This document shows, one piece after another, positions 7,830-14,497 of a DNA stretch of 14,671 bases (positions are counted from its first letter, which is position 1; every line of letters begins with the position of its first letter). Source of the DNA: Acidobacteriaceae bacterium (GTDB taxonomy: Bacteria > Acidobacteriota > Terriglobia > Terriglobales > Acidobacteriaceae); assembly GCA_030040115.1 (NCBI GenBank), contig JASHUH010000552.1, positions 1-14,671 on the forward strand, in the 5' to 3' direction. The notes beneath the pieces were generated by a model. It did no database searches. It was not told where the DNA came from and worked only from the letters and a program-made list of their open reading frames with translations. The position numbers and the translations under genes were made by a program.

Positions 7830-7868
7830 TCCCGAAGAGCGCGGGCGCGGCCTTGGGTGCAGGGTTTT

Positions 7869-9083
7869 CTACGAGACGCGCCCCTCTCGAAAGAAGCGTT
7901 CGACCACAAAATCCCCAGTGATTGTTTCTCCGCTTAACACCATGGCCAGCAACTCCCCGCCCAGCACCTCCGGCGCAATCACGATGTCCGGCTGCACCAG
8001 CTTGATGCGCTCCATGTGTTTGCTATCGTTGATGGCGACCACGGTTTTCGCGCGCCCTTCCAGTTCTTTCACCGCCAGCACAATAAAGGCATTGTCCGAG
8101 TCGTCGGCGCGCATGGCCACAACCGCCTGTGCCTGGTCGGCGCCTGCCCGCCGCAGCGTGTCCAGGCTGTTGGCGTCGCCCACAATCAGGTCCTCGGGGT
8201 CCACATCTTCCGTCGCGGGAACCTGCGGCGTCAGCAACACCACCTGCTGATTGCGCTTCTTGAATTCCCGATAGGTGTTGTAGGCCAAGGGCGTGGCGCC
8301 GACAACAATGAAATGGTTGTTGCGCTTCATGCGTTTCTCCTTTGGCTTGCTCAGACGCGCGATCATCGGGGCGGCGATGGCCGTAACTGAAGTTGCGAAC
8401 ACCGCCAGGCCCAGAACCATCACCGACATGGCGAAAAATCGCGCGTCCACGCTCTTGGGCGTGATGTCTCCGTAACCCACCGTGCTCATGGTCACCACGG
8501 AATAATAGAGCGCCGTCACCAAATCCTTGATGGGCGGCGAAAATTGACCCCCCAGATAGAGGCTGCCGAAAACCGCGTAAATCAGCAGCAGCAGAGCGCT
8601 CGTCACCGCAAACAGAGTACCCGCCGCCAGGCTGCTATGGTCGAACCACGCATACGACACCAGCAACGCCACCAGCAGCGTTCCGTCGTAGCTAATCAGC
8701 CCGCCGGTATGGCCGTGCCCGATGATGGCCGCGCTGAGCACCATCGACGCGGTTAATACAATGGCGATAATCCAGGCGAAACGCGACCGGAACAATAAAC
8801 CGATCGACATCACCACCATGGCCACGCCGATCAGCACATAGGGCATGCTGGCCGGTCTGAAATCCAGAATGTGCCGCGGAAAATCGGAAAGCAACACGCG
8901 CCGCTGTAGCGTGAGAACCAGCCTTAGTAGAAGAAGTCCCGCGCCGGCCAGCGCGCCGGCCAGCGGGATATGAGGAAACCAGTAGCGCGCCCGCACCAAC
9001 TGCGCCAAACGCCGGGCCACCACCGTAAAGCGGGCCAGGCGACCCGGCCGCCAGAGCCAGCGCACCACACTCCGCTCGTTCAT
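7869..9083 (-). CDS. kch: Kch-type potassium channel with RCK (TrkA-N) domain
   Basis: 404 residues from ATG 9083 (MNERSVVRWL). The same frame is open to 9452, but the extra 123 residues are low-complexity and translate the repeat region, so the shorter start is preferred. Only a weak AGGCGG precedes it. After a basic N-terminus come several membrane segments (about 37-56, 81-98, 103-121, 135-147, 153-176), a pore helix and the potassium filter TVGYGD (201-206), the inner helix (about 215-240) and an RCK domain from about 255. The blocks SIGLLFRS, DHSSLAAGTLFA, TMSTVGYGDI, FATSVTAI and NNHFIVVG closely match E. coli Kch. The RCK glycine motif is degenerate (VVGATPLA), as in Kch, so NAD binding is uncertain. 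The protein would be an inner-membrane potassium channel gated by a cytosolic ligand ring. An internal start lies at 8330. Confidence 0.93.
   Translation of the reverse strand: MNERSVVRWLWRPGRLARFTVVARRLAQLVRARYWFPHIPLAGALAGAGLLLLRLVLTLQRRVLLSDFPRHILDFRPASMPYVLIGVAMVVMSIGLLFRSRFAWIIAIVLTASMVLSAAIIGHGHTGGLISYDGTLLVALLVSYAWFDHSSLAAGTLFAVTSALLLLIYAVFGSLYLGGQFSPPIKDLVTALYYSVVTMSTVGYGDITPKSVDARFFAMSVMVLGLAVFATSVTAIAAPMIARLSKPKEKRMKRNNHFIVVGATPLAYNTYREFKKRNQQVVLLTPQVPATEDVDPEDLIVGDANSLDTLRRAGADQAQAVVAMRADDSDNAFIVLAVKELEGRAKTVVAINDSKHMERIKLVQPDIVIAPEVLGGELLAMVLSGETITGDFVVERFFREGRVS
8328..8343 (-). promoter_or_regulatory. Internal ribosome-binding site and ATG at the RCK boundary of kch
   Basis: On the minus strand, AAAGGAG (8343-8337) is followed after 6 bases by ATG (8330-8328), codon 252 of kch. 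Translation from here would give a free RCK domain of 153 residues beginning MKRNNHFIVVG. The sequence is a far better initiation site than the gene's own start. It falls at the position where E. coli Kch and MthK are reported to have internal starts yielding soluble RCK subunits. The codons also encode a plausible linker (KPKEKRM), so chance cannot be excluded. Confidence 0.55.
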
Positions 9084-9245
9084 TGCTCGATCATCCGCCT
9101 GGATACCAGTGTAGGACTCAGCCGCGCCGGAAAGCGGCGGATCCTTCGGCGACTCGACGCACACCCTGTGCTCCACCACCAGTGTTTCCGCGGGTTCTCC
9201 AGCATCTTTCGAATGGCTCGAACGTTTGCCCAGGCGCGTTAACTT

Positions 9246-9282
9246 GTTCCCTCGTTCCCTCGTTCCCTTGGTCCCTGTTCCC
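9246..9282. repeat. Tandem GTTCCC(T/C) tract
   Basis: The plus strand reads GTTCCCTC (9246-9253), GTTCCCTC (9254-9261), GTTCCCTTG (9262-9270), GTCCCT (9271-9276) and GTTCCC (9277-9282). That is five imperfect units of 6-9 bases. It lies in the 243-base region between the divergent kch and the small membrane protein gene; the rest of that region shows no gene. Such GTTCCC/GGGAAC strings may be dispersed in acidobacterial intergenic DNA. That comparison is from memory and unverified. Confidence 0.6.
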
Positions 9283-9326
9283 GTAATGAGTTCCGGCTCT
9301 GCCGGGTTCGGTAGACTCAAAGGCAG

Positions 9327-9737
9327 ATGGGCGAAAAGGATGAAAAGGCGCGGGCACGGCAGTTCTGGCTCAGAGTTTTTCTGGTGATCGGGATGCTCTG
9401 GGGGTTCTTGCCATTCATCATGACGCCGTTTATCACCAAGGGTGCGTACCACACTTCTTTCGACATCCTGGCGTCGGTTTTAAACTCGCTAACGATATTA
9501 CCGGCGTGCGCCCTCGCCTTCTGGCGTCGGCGCGTTGCGTGCATTTGGCTCAGCATCGATGGAGCTCTGCTGACGATTGCGCTGGCGACATTCATCGGCC
9601 GCACGGGGAAGGTGGATGTCTTGATGACCATTGAGGTCGCCGGACCCGTTTTGATCGCGCTCTGCCTCGATTATTTCGAGGCCCGCCATTGGCCGCCCGC
9701 GGTCAGCCCGCGCCAGGCCAAAGCCCAGTTTCGATAA
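9327..9737 (+). CDS. Small four-segment inner-membrane protein of unknown function
   Basis: 136 residues from ATG 9327. The upstream AAAGG lies only about 3 bases from the ATG, a weak ribosome-binding site. The charged N-terminus ([12 protein letters not shown]) is followed by hydrophobic segments at about 13-36 ([20 protein letters not shown]), 46-66 ([20 protein letters not shown]), 70-91 and 98-114, separated by basic loops (WRRRV, GRTGK). It ends in a hydrophilic, Pro-containing tail. The clean alternation and positive-inside loops argue that the frame is real. I do not recognise the family. It starts divergently from kch across the GTTCCC tract and ends 175 bases before yebC. A small membrane accessory protein is the most that can be said. 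Confidence 0.6.
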   Translation: MGEKDEKARARQFWLRVFLVIGMLWGFLPFIMTPFITKGAYHTSFDILASVLNSLTILPACALAFWRRRVACIWLSIDGALLTIALATFIGRTGKVDVLMTIEVAGPVLIALCLDYFEARHWPPAVSPRQAKAQFR

Positions 9738-9850
9738 GCGGCGAGGGGCGTGGGATTACCGCCCGCTGAGGTGCGGAAATCGCGCCAGCCAAAGGGCTTT
9801 CGCGCGGGTCTTTGACGCCCCGGCAGCGGTATCTCGCCCACCACGGCCGG

Positions 9851-9859
9851 TGGTATACT
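9851..9859 (+). promoter_or_regulatory. Extended -10 promoter candidate for yebC
   Basis: TGGTATACT fits the extended -10 form TGnTATAAT with one mismatch. No good -35 box lies 17 bases upstream, which extended -10 promoters tolerate. A start near 9866 would give a leader of about 47 bases before the yebC ATG. This is the best promoter match between the membrane protein gene and yebC. Confidence 0.45.
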
Positions 9860-9912
9860 CACAGGTCGGGCGCGTGCCTGCGCCGCTATTCTTCATCACC
9901 GTCGAGGTTCTT

Positions 9913-10659
9913 ATGTCCGGCCATTCGAAATGGGCCACTATCAAGCACAAAAAAGGCGCATTGGACGCCAAGCGGGGCAAGATTTTCACGCGGCTCATTA
10001 AGGAAATCGCCATCGCCGCCAAAGGTGGCGGCGACCCGGACGGCAATCCCCGGCTGCGCACGGCGATTCTGGCCGCCAAAGCGGAAAATATGCCGGCCGA
10101 TAACATCAAGCGCGCCATCCAGCGCGGAACCGGTGAGCTTGAAGGCGTCAATTACGAGGAGGTTTCCTTCGAAGGCTACGGCCCCGGCGGCGTGGCCATC
10201 CTCATCGAGGTGCTGACTGACAACCGTAATCGCGCCGTGAGCGAGATCCGGCATTGCTTCGCCAAAAACGGCGGCAACCTGGGCGAGAGCGGTTCGGTGC
10301 GCTTCATGTTTTCCAAGAAGGGCCTGATCGCCGTCGAAAAATCCGCCGCCAGCGAAGAGCAATTGATGGACATCGTGCTCGAACACGGGGGCGAGGATCT
10401 CAACGACGAGGGCGACACCTGGGAGATCATAACCGATCCCGGCGCCTATGAAGCGGTTTACGCCGCCATCAAAGCGGCGGGCATTCCCACCGTGATCAAC
10501 GAAGTGACCATGGTGGCCGCCACCTACACCAAACTCGAAGGCAACGCCGCCGGCCAGATGGTTCGCCTGCTCGAGGCGCTCGAGGATCTCGACGACGTGC
10601 AGAATGTCTACTCGAATTTCGATATGGACGCCGAGCAGATGGAGCACGCGGCCGGTTAG
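9913..10659 (+). CDS. yebC: YebC/PmpR family protein (TACO1-like)
   Basis: 248 residues. The start is ATG 9913, where the universally conserved N-terminus [20 protein letters not shown] begins, preceded by GAGG at 5-base spacing; upstream in-frame codons are not part of the protein. Other family blocks follow: [45 protein letters not shown], the [18 protein letters not shown] segment, the [30 protein letters not shown] block and the final [18 protein letters not shown]. Length is normal for the family. The family was first described as transcription regulators; later work on TACO1 and bacterial homologues points to relief of ribosome stalling at proline runs. It is usually linked to ruvC/ruvA, but not here. 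Transcription probably starts at the extended -10 near 9854 and ends at the two hairpins after the stop. Confidence 0.97.
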   Translation: MSGHSKWATIKHKKGALDAKRGKIFTRLIKEIAIAAKGGGDPDGNPRLRTAILAAKAENMPADNIKRAIQRGTGELEGVNYEEVSFEGYGPGGVAILIEVLTDNRNRAVSEIRHCFAKNGGNLGESGSVRFMFSKKGLIAVEKSAASEEQLMDIVLEHGGEDLNDEGDTWEIITDPGAYEAVYAAIKAAGIPTVINEVTMVAATYTKLEGNAAGQMVRLLEALEDLDDVQNVYSNFDMDAEQMEHAAG

Positions 10660-10712
10660 CGCCTCCTATGAGGCGTTCGACAACGGCCGCCCGGTTGTGG
10701 CGGTCTTTTTTT
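10660..10712 (+). terminator. Two tandem hairpins; the second is an intrinsic terminator for yebC
   Basis: The first hairpin starts on the base after the yebC stop: CGCCTC (10660-10665), loop CTAT, GAGGCG (10670-10675), perfect but without a T-run. The second is GGCCGCC (10685-10691), loop CGGTTGT, GGCGGTC (10699-10705), with seven pairs including one G-T, followed by seven T (10706-10712). The second has full terminator form. The next gene starts only 35 bases beyond it. Confidence 0.88.
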
Positions 10713-10747
10713 GAGATGGAAAACCCAGGCAGGATAAAGGAAAGATT

Positions 10748-11497
10748 TTGAGACGAGCCCAGCGGTTGGTATTGGCGGTTTTCGCGGCGGGGATAGCGGG
10801 AGCTATGGCGGTTTCAGCACAAACAGCAAAGGGCGCCGCGCCAGGCGACGATGCGGCCGACAATCCCGTCGCCTGGGTCCGCCAAAACCAGCGCTGGGAA
10901 ATGGGGCCGTTCTTGAACTGGGGTTTGGGCATCGGCTCGCGGTCAAACTATAAGTTCTTTTGGGGCGGATTCCAAATAGCCAAAGTGTTGACCCCGGTGG
11001 TTCACGCCCACGCCTTCAGCGGCCAATTCGAGTTCGGCGGCAACATCATGCCGCTTTGGCAGGCCTACACCCCGCCGCCCCATTTGCAAACCTACACCTG
11101 CATCGATCCGCAAGGGCAGTCCTATGGCTGCGTCTTGCCTACAGGCGGCGGCACGTTCCGCGGCGTCAGCCTCACGCCCGTGATCCTGCGCTGGAACTTT
11201 CTTACCCATGCGCGTCGCATCCAACCGTGGTTCCAGGCCGCGGGCGGGCTCATCTACACCACCCACAAGTTTCCCCCCAACGTTCTGAGCAACCCGGCTG
11301 AGGGCATCGACGGCGGGACATGCGTCTGGAATTTTTCGCCGCAGGGTGGCGCCGGGATTCATTACTTCATCGGGGCCAGGCGCTCGATCGATCTGGGCGT
11401 GAACGGGGTCCACATCTCCTCGGCGTCGCTCGGGGATCGCAACCCCGGCGTCAACTCGAGCATTCAGGTTCAGGTGGGCTACACATTCTGGCGCTGA
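10748..11497 (+). CDS. PagL-like acyloxyacyl hydrolase (lipid A deacylase family), outer membrane
   Basis: 249 residues starting at TTG 10748, which has AAAGGAAAG at good spacing; no ATG or GTG start is available ahead of the signal peptide (RRAQRLVLAVFAAGIAGAMAVSAQ). The mature part is beta-rich with aromatic strand ends (GPFLNWGLGIG, SGQFEFGGNIMPLWQ, VILRWNFL, WFQAAGGLIY), ending in the terminal aromatic strand VQVGYTFWR. These are marks of an outer-membrane beta-barrel. Near the end, HISSASLGDRNPGVN lines up without gaps with the PagL active-site stretch HYSNAGLKQPNDGIE. H222 and S224 match the catalytic His and Ser, but N236 stands where PagL has its Glu. PagL removes the 3-O acyl chain of lipid A. 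Cysteines 118 and 128 could form a loop disulphide. The protein is longer than Pseudomonas PagL. Family is likely; activity is uncertain because of N236. Confidence 0.75.
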   Translation: MRRAQRLVLAVFAAGIAGAMAVSAQTAKGAAPGDDAADNPVAWVRQNQRWEMGPFLNWGLGIGSRSNYKFFWGGFQIAKVLTPVVHAHAFSGQFEFGGNIMPLWQAYTPPPHLQTYTCIDPQGQSYGCVLPTGGGTFRGVSLTPVILRWNFLTHARRIQPWFQAAGGLIYTTHKFPPNVLSNPAEGIDGGTCVWNFSPQGGAGIHYFIGARRSIDLGVNGVHISSASLGDRNPGVNSSIQVQVGYTFWR

Positions 11498-11548
11498 AAG
11501 ACGCCATCCGGCGCGCCCCAACCAGGGCGTCCCCGGCAGGGAGCAAGG

Positions 11549-12484
11549 ATGAACGGGCCGGTGGTCGAATGCGTTCCTAACTTCTCCGAGGGCGCGGATA
11601 AGCGGCGCGTGGAATCGATCGTCGACGCCATGCGCATGGACGGAGTGCACCTGCTCGATCTCTCCATGGACGCGGACCACAACCGCTCCGTGGTAACCAT
11701 CGCCGGCGGTCCCGCGGCGGTCGTGGAAGCTGCGGTGCGCGCCGTCGGCAGAGCCGTCGAACTGATCGACCTCACCCGCCAAAAAGGCGAGCATCCCCGC
11801 ATCGGCGCCGCCGACGTCATCCCATTTGTGCCCATCTCCGGCATCCGGCTCGAACAATGTGCGCTATTGGCCCGCCAGGCGGGACTGGAAATATGGCGCC
11901 GCTTCGGCGTGCCCGTGTTTTTTTATGAGGCGGCCGCCGCGCGACCCGACCGCGCCAACCTCGAGGCAGTGCGCCAGGGCCAGTTCGAGGGCTTGCGGGA
12001 GGTGGTGCACAAGGATCCCTCCCGCCGGCCCGATTTGGGCGGTCCGGATCTGCATCCCACCGCCGGAGCCTGCGCCGTGGGCGCGCGCAAGTTCCTGGTC
12101 ACCTACAACATCTATTTCGACTCCAACGATGTAGCCACAGTGCGCGCCATGGCCCGCGAAATTCGCGCCGCCTGGGGCGGCCTCAAAGGCGTCAAAGCCC
12201 TGGGCCTCCTCGCTCACGGCCGCACCCAGCTCTCCATGAACATCACCGATTTCGAGACCACCCCGGTTTCCACCGTCCATCATAAGGTGGTCAGCCTGGC
12301 CACGCGCCACCGGGAGCCCATCGCCGCAACCGAGATCGTGGGCCTCATCCCTGAAGCCGCATGTGAGCGGGAAAGCGATTGGATGCGTCAATTAAGTGGA
12401 TTCGATCCCGAAACCAAGATCCTGGAGCGCCGCTTGGGCGCGCCGTTGCCTTGGCCGAAGGAAGCGGGATTGAAAGGACCCTGA
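11549..12484 (+). CDS. ftcD: Glutamate formimidoyltransferase
   Basis: 311 residues. The start ATG 11549 has GGGAG about 5 bases upstream. The enzyme moves the formimino group from N-formimino-L-glutamate, an end product of histidine breakdown, to tetrahydrofolate. Family blocks are clear: VECVPNFSEG (6-15), DHNRSVVTIAG (43-53), GEHPRIGAADVIPFVPI (80-96), the FGVPVFFYEAAA strand (119-130), LHPTAGACAVGARKFLVTYNIY and LGLLAHGRTQLSMNITDF. H82 falls at the number of the catalytic His of the pig enzyme. Only the transferase part is present, without the cyclodeaminase domain of the animal protein, as in many bacteria. No other hut gene lies in the window. It follows the PagL-like gene by 51 bases and abuts the next gene without a gap, so the three may be co-transcribed. 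Confidence 0.95.
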   Translation: MNGPVVECVPNFSEGADKRRVESIVDAMRMDGVHLLDLSMDADHNRSVVTIAGGPAAVVEAAVRAVGRAVELIDLTRQKGEHPRIGAADVIPFVPISGIRLEQCALLARQAGLEIWRRFGVPVFFYEAAAARPDRANLEAVRQGQFEGLREVVHKDPSRRPDLGGPDLHPTAGACAVGARKFLVTYNIYFDSNDVATVRAMAREIRAAWGGLKGVKALGLLAHGRTQLSMNITDFETTPVSTVHHKVVSLATRHREPIAATEIVGLIPEAACERESDWMRQLSGFDPETKILERRLGAPLPWPKEAGLKGP

Positions 12485-13477
12485 GTGGCGTCCGGTTTCC
12501 GGAGGATGGATTTGTTGAAAGCACTGTTGAAATTTTCGATCGCGCCGGCGCTGTTGGCGGCGGCTACTTTGGCGCAGGCGGCGCAGTTGGATACGGACGC
12601 GCGCGGGGCCATTCCTCACGACGTGCAGCAACTGGTGGTCATCGACTACCCGGCCATGCAGGACTCCTCTTCGGCCATGAGCTTGCGCGATCGCGTGATG
12701 CCGCCCGAGCTGAAGCAATTCGACGAGGCGCTGCGCAAGTCGGCGCTCAACAATAAAGAGAGCATGGACCAGTATGTGGATACGCTGGCCTTCGCGCTCT
12801 TCCGCACCTCCGCCAACAGCGACAATCTCGACACCGTGGGCATTGCCCAGGGTCAATTCCCGGTGCAGGACATTCTGGCTTCCTTCAAGGCGCAAAAATT
12901 CAAGCCCACCCAGGTGCGCTCCAACAGCATTTATCCCATGGGCCGCTCGGGCATGGTGCTGTGCTTTGTCGATCCCTCCACCATGGTTTTCGGCGACCAG
13001 GACGCCGTGAAAAAAGCGCTCGATGCGCGCGACGGCTTGGCCCCGAGCATGCTCACCAACGGGCCCATGATGAGCGCCATGCAAAGCGTGGACTCCAATC
13101 CGCTCTGGAGCATTCTCGACAGCCAGGGCACGCAAACCATGATGCGGCAGTTGCTCGGCGAGGCGGGTTCGGTCACCAACTTCGACACCGTCAAGAAACG
13201 CCTGCAGGGCTCCTGGTACTCGATGGATTTTACCCACGGCGTGCACTTCGACCTGACCATCGCCACCGGCGATCCGTTTACTGCAGCCACGGTTTCTTCG
13301 CTGCTGAGCGCAGCCGTGATGGTGCGCAAAATGAGCAGCTCCGACGCGGAAAAGCAGGCGCTGGACGCAACCTCGATTGCCTCCAACGCCGGACAGCTCA
13401 GCATCCACTTTGCCAGCAGCGATGCCCAGTTCGTGAGCCTGCTGCAATCGCCGCTTTTCCAGGGCATGGTGCGCTGA
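12485..13477 (+). CDS. Secreted protein of unknown function, translationally adjacent to ftcD
   Basis: 330 residues from GTG 12485, directly after the ftcD stop (TGAGTG), with AAAGGA six bases upstream. A second reading is equally good: GGAGG at 12501-12505 stands six bases before TTG 12512, giving a protein nine residues shorter that begins at LLKALLKFSIAP. ATG 12506 has no room for a ribosome-binding site. Either way a signal peptide follows (hydrophobic core FSIAPALLAAATLA, AQA cut near residue 32), so the protein is exported. The mature part is mixed alpha/beta without membrane segments, with IPHDVQQLVVIDYPAM near 43-58, VDTLAFALFRTS near 98-109, CFVDPSTMVFGDQDAVKKALDARDG near 160-184 and NPLWSILDSQGTQTMM near 207-222. 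I do not recognise the family. No lipobox or cysteine pair is visible. Codon use matches ftcD, so it belongs to the same chromosomal context. Confidence 0.82.
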   Translation: MASGFRRMDLLKALLKFSIAPALLAAATLAQAAQLDTDARGAIPHDVQQLVVIDYPAMQDSSSAMSLRDRVMPPELKQFDEALRKSALNNKESMDQYVDTLAFALFRTSANSDNLDTVGIAQGQFPVQDILASFKAQKFKPTQVRSNSIYPMGRSGMVLCFVDPSTMVFGDQDAVKKALDARDGLAPSMLTNGPMMSAMQSVDSNPLWSILDSQGTQTMMRQLLGEAGSVTNFDTVKKRLQGSWYSMDFTHGVHFDLTIATGDPFTAATVSSLLSAAVMVRKMSSSDAEKQALDATSIASNAGQLSIHFASSDAQFVSLLQSPLFQGMVR

Positions 13478-13963
13478 GGGCTGCCCCTGCTGGATACAGT
13501 GGTTTGCTTTCACTGAAGGAGTGGGCTGAAAAGCCGAAGCCTCCGCCAACTCACCGGACCAAGTCTCTACCTTGGAGGCGTTTACAAATTGGTAAAATTT
13601 TGTCCTGAAAATCATGGGCTTCGAAAGCCGTGGGCGGAGCCTTGAATGCAACATGATCGGTGCAAAAGCGTAAAATCCAGGGAGCAGACTCCTCAACCGT
13701 CAGCATCGCCGACTATACGGACGTGTAAACCTCCCGGCGAGCAACATTCGTCAATACAAGCCCGTTCAGTGGATCAGTCGTTCCATTGGCGCGTAGACAG
13801 AGCTCAGGAGCAGTTTCGAATTGTCCGAGCCATCTACGCATCGAAAAATGTACTGGGCTCGCACCCCATTGAGTACGGCATGGCGCCTTCGCCGACGCCA
13901 GTTGCACCGAAACACGCGCGGGCCCTCATGACTTGGTCAGTCTGCGGCCGCGAATGCGGCGAC
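13478..13963. other. Stretch of about 490 bases without a supported gene
   Basis: Only short frames without ribosome-binding sites or coding bias occur on either strand. Small structures are present: CAGTG (13497-13501)/CACTG (13511-13515) with a 9-base loop just after the secreted protein gene, without a T-run, and GGCTT-CGA-AAGCC near 13618-13630. The composition is less G/C-biased than the genes to the left. Together with the broken Ig-like and transposase fragments on its right, this suggests decayed or rearranged DNA. Confidence 0.5.
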
Positions 13964-14497
13964 TCAGCCACTTGTGCCAACCGAGGTGCGACCGACGTGG
14001 AGGCGTCGGGCGATTTCGAACCGTAATATCGCTAAATAACTTATTGATTCTGTAGGCGCGCAGGAAACGCTGGAATCCAACAATGTGCGGTTTTGAAGTA
14101 CATAAAACGTCACCGTGACCGTGACCGGATTGCTTCCCAGCGTGACCGCCTGCGGGTTGAACGTCGCCGTCACATTTGGCGGCAGCCCGGCAATGGCAAA
14201 GTTGACTTTTTCGTTGTAATCTCCGTTCGTCGCCGTCAATGTGAAAGTGAAGGTGGTGCTCTGCCCGGGCCAAAGGATCAGGCCCGCAGGCGCCGATTCG
14301 GTCAGCGTGAAGTCGGCAGCCAGCTCAGTCACGGCGTTCGACCTGCTGCCGAGATAATTGTTGCCGAGGCCGAAATAATTGTTGCCGCCGCTGTAAACCG
14401 CGGTAATCGTGTCCTTGCCTCCCGGCAGCATGTCCGCGGTGAGCGTGGCAACGCCTGCGCTAAGCGTGCCTCTGCCCATGGCATTGGTTCCGTCATA
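13964..14497 (-). pseudogene. Fragment of a bacterial Ig-like repeat surface protein, truncated at both ends
   Basis: On the minus strand the frame from 14497 reads YDGTNAMGRGTLSAGVATL, then MLPGGKDTITAVYSGGNNY: the second half of a Big_3-type Ig-like domain (normal form ..VTFYDGTNAMGTGTLSAG..). Next comes a second, bacterial-type beta domain, DFTLTESAPAGLILWPGQST through NGDYNEKVNFAIAGLPPNVTATFNPQAVTLGSNPVTVTVT. After about 14105 the Ig character is lost and the frame ends at 13964 in unrelated residues. The first half of the first domain is missing because sequence of an IS630 transposase begins at the TA of the Tyr codon. No signal peptide or start belongs to it. Such domains occur in secreted or surface adhesin-like proteins, frequent in Acidobacteriota. 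This piece is probably not functional by itself, although GTG 14518 could initiate a chimeric frame. Confidence 0.7.
14349..14387. repeat. 21-base in-frame repeat in the Ig-like fragment
   Basis: Two 18-base copies, CCGAGATAATTGTTGCCG (14349-14366) and CCGAAATAATTGTTGCCG (14370-14387), differ at one base and are spaced by a 21-base period. On the minus strand they encode GNNYFGL-GNNYLGS, a seven-residue duplication in the loop at the end of the first Ig-like domain. It looks like a slippage duplication. Confidence 0.75.

Noticed and set aside
7830..7868. Possible bidirectional terminator between convergent ftsK and kch
   Set aside because: The GCGCGGGCGC stretch has only a two-base loop, and neither strand shows a stem followed by a T-run.
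6593..7921. 442-codon plus-strand frame overlapping ftsK
   Set aside because: Same-strand shadow frame; the product is almost only Arg, His, Pro, Gln and Ala, and it has no ribosome-binding site.
9246..9282. CRISPR-like array
   Set aside because: Units are 6-9 bases without spacers; a simple tandem repeat, not a CRISPR.
9084..9452. N-terminal extension of kch by 123 residues
   Set aside because: The extension translates the GTTCCC tract and overlaps the divergent gene; homology to E. coli Kch begins after Met at 9083.
10943..11857. 304-codon minus-strand frame across the PagL-like gene and ftcD
   Set aside because: Antisense to two recognisable families; no start signals or domain.
12392..13696. 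434-codon minus-strand frame over the secreted protein gene
   Set aside because: Antisense to a gene with good ribosome-binding sites and a signal peptide; the product is low-complexity and it runs into ftcD.
13646..14026. 126-codon plus-strand frame to the right of the secreted protein gene
   Set aside because: Composition is not protein-like, there is no ribosome-binding site, and it overlaps the end of the Ig-like fragment on the other strand.
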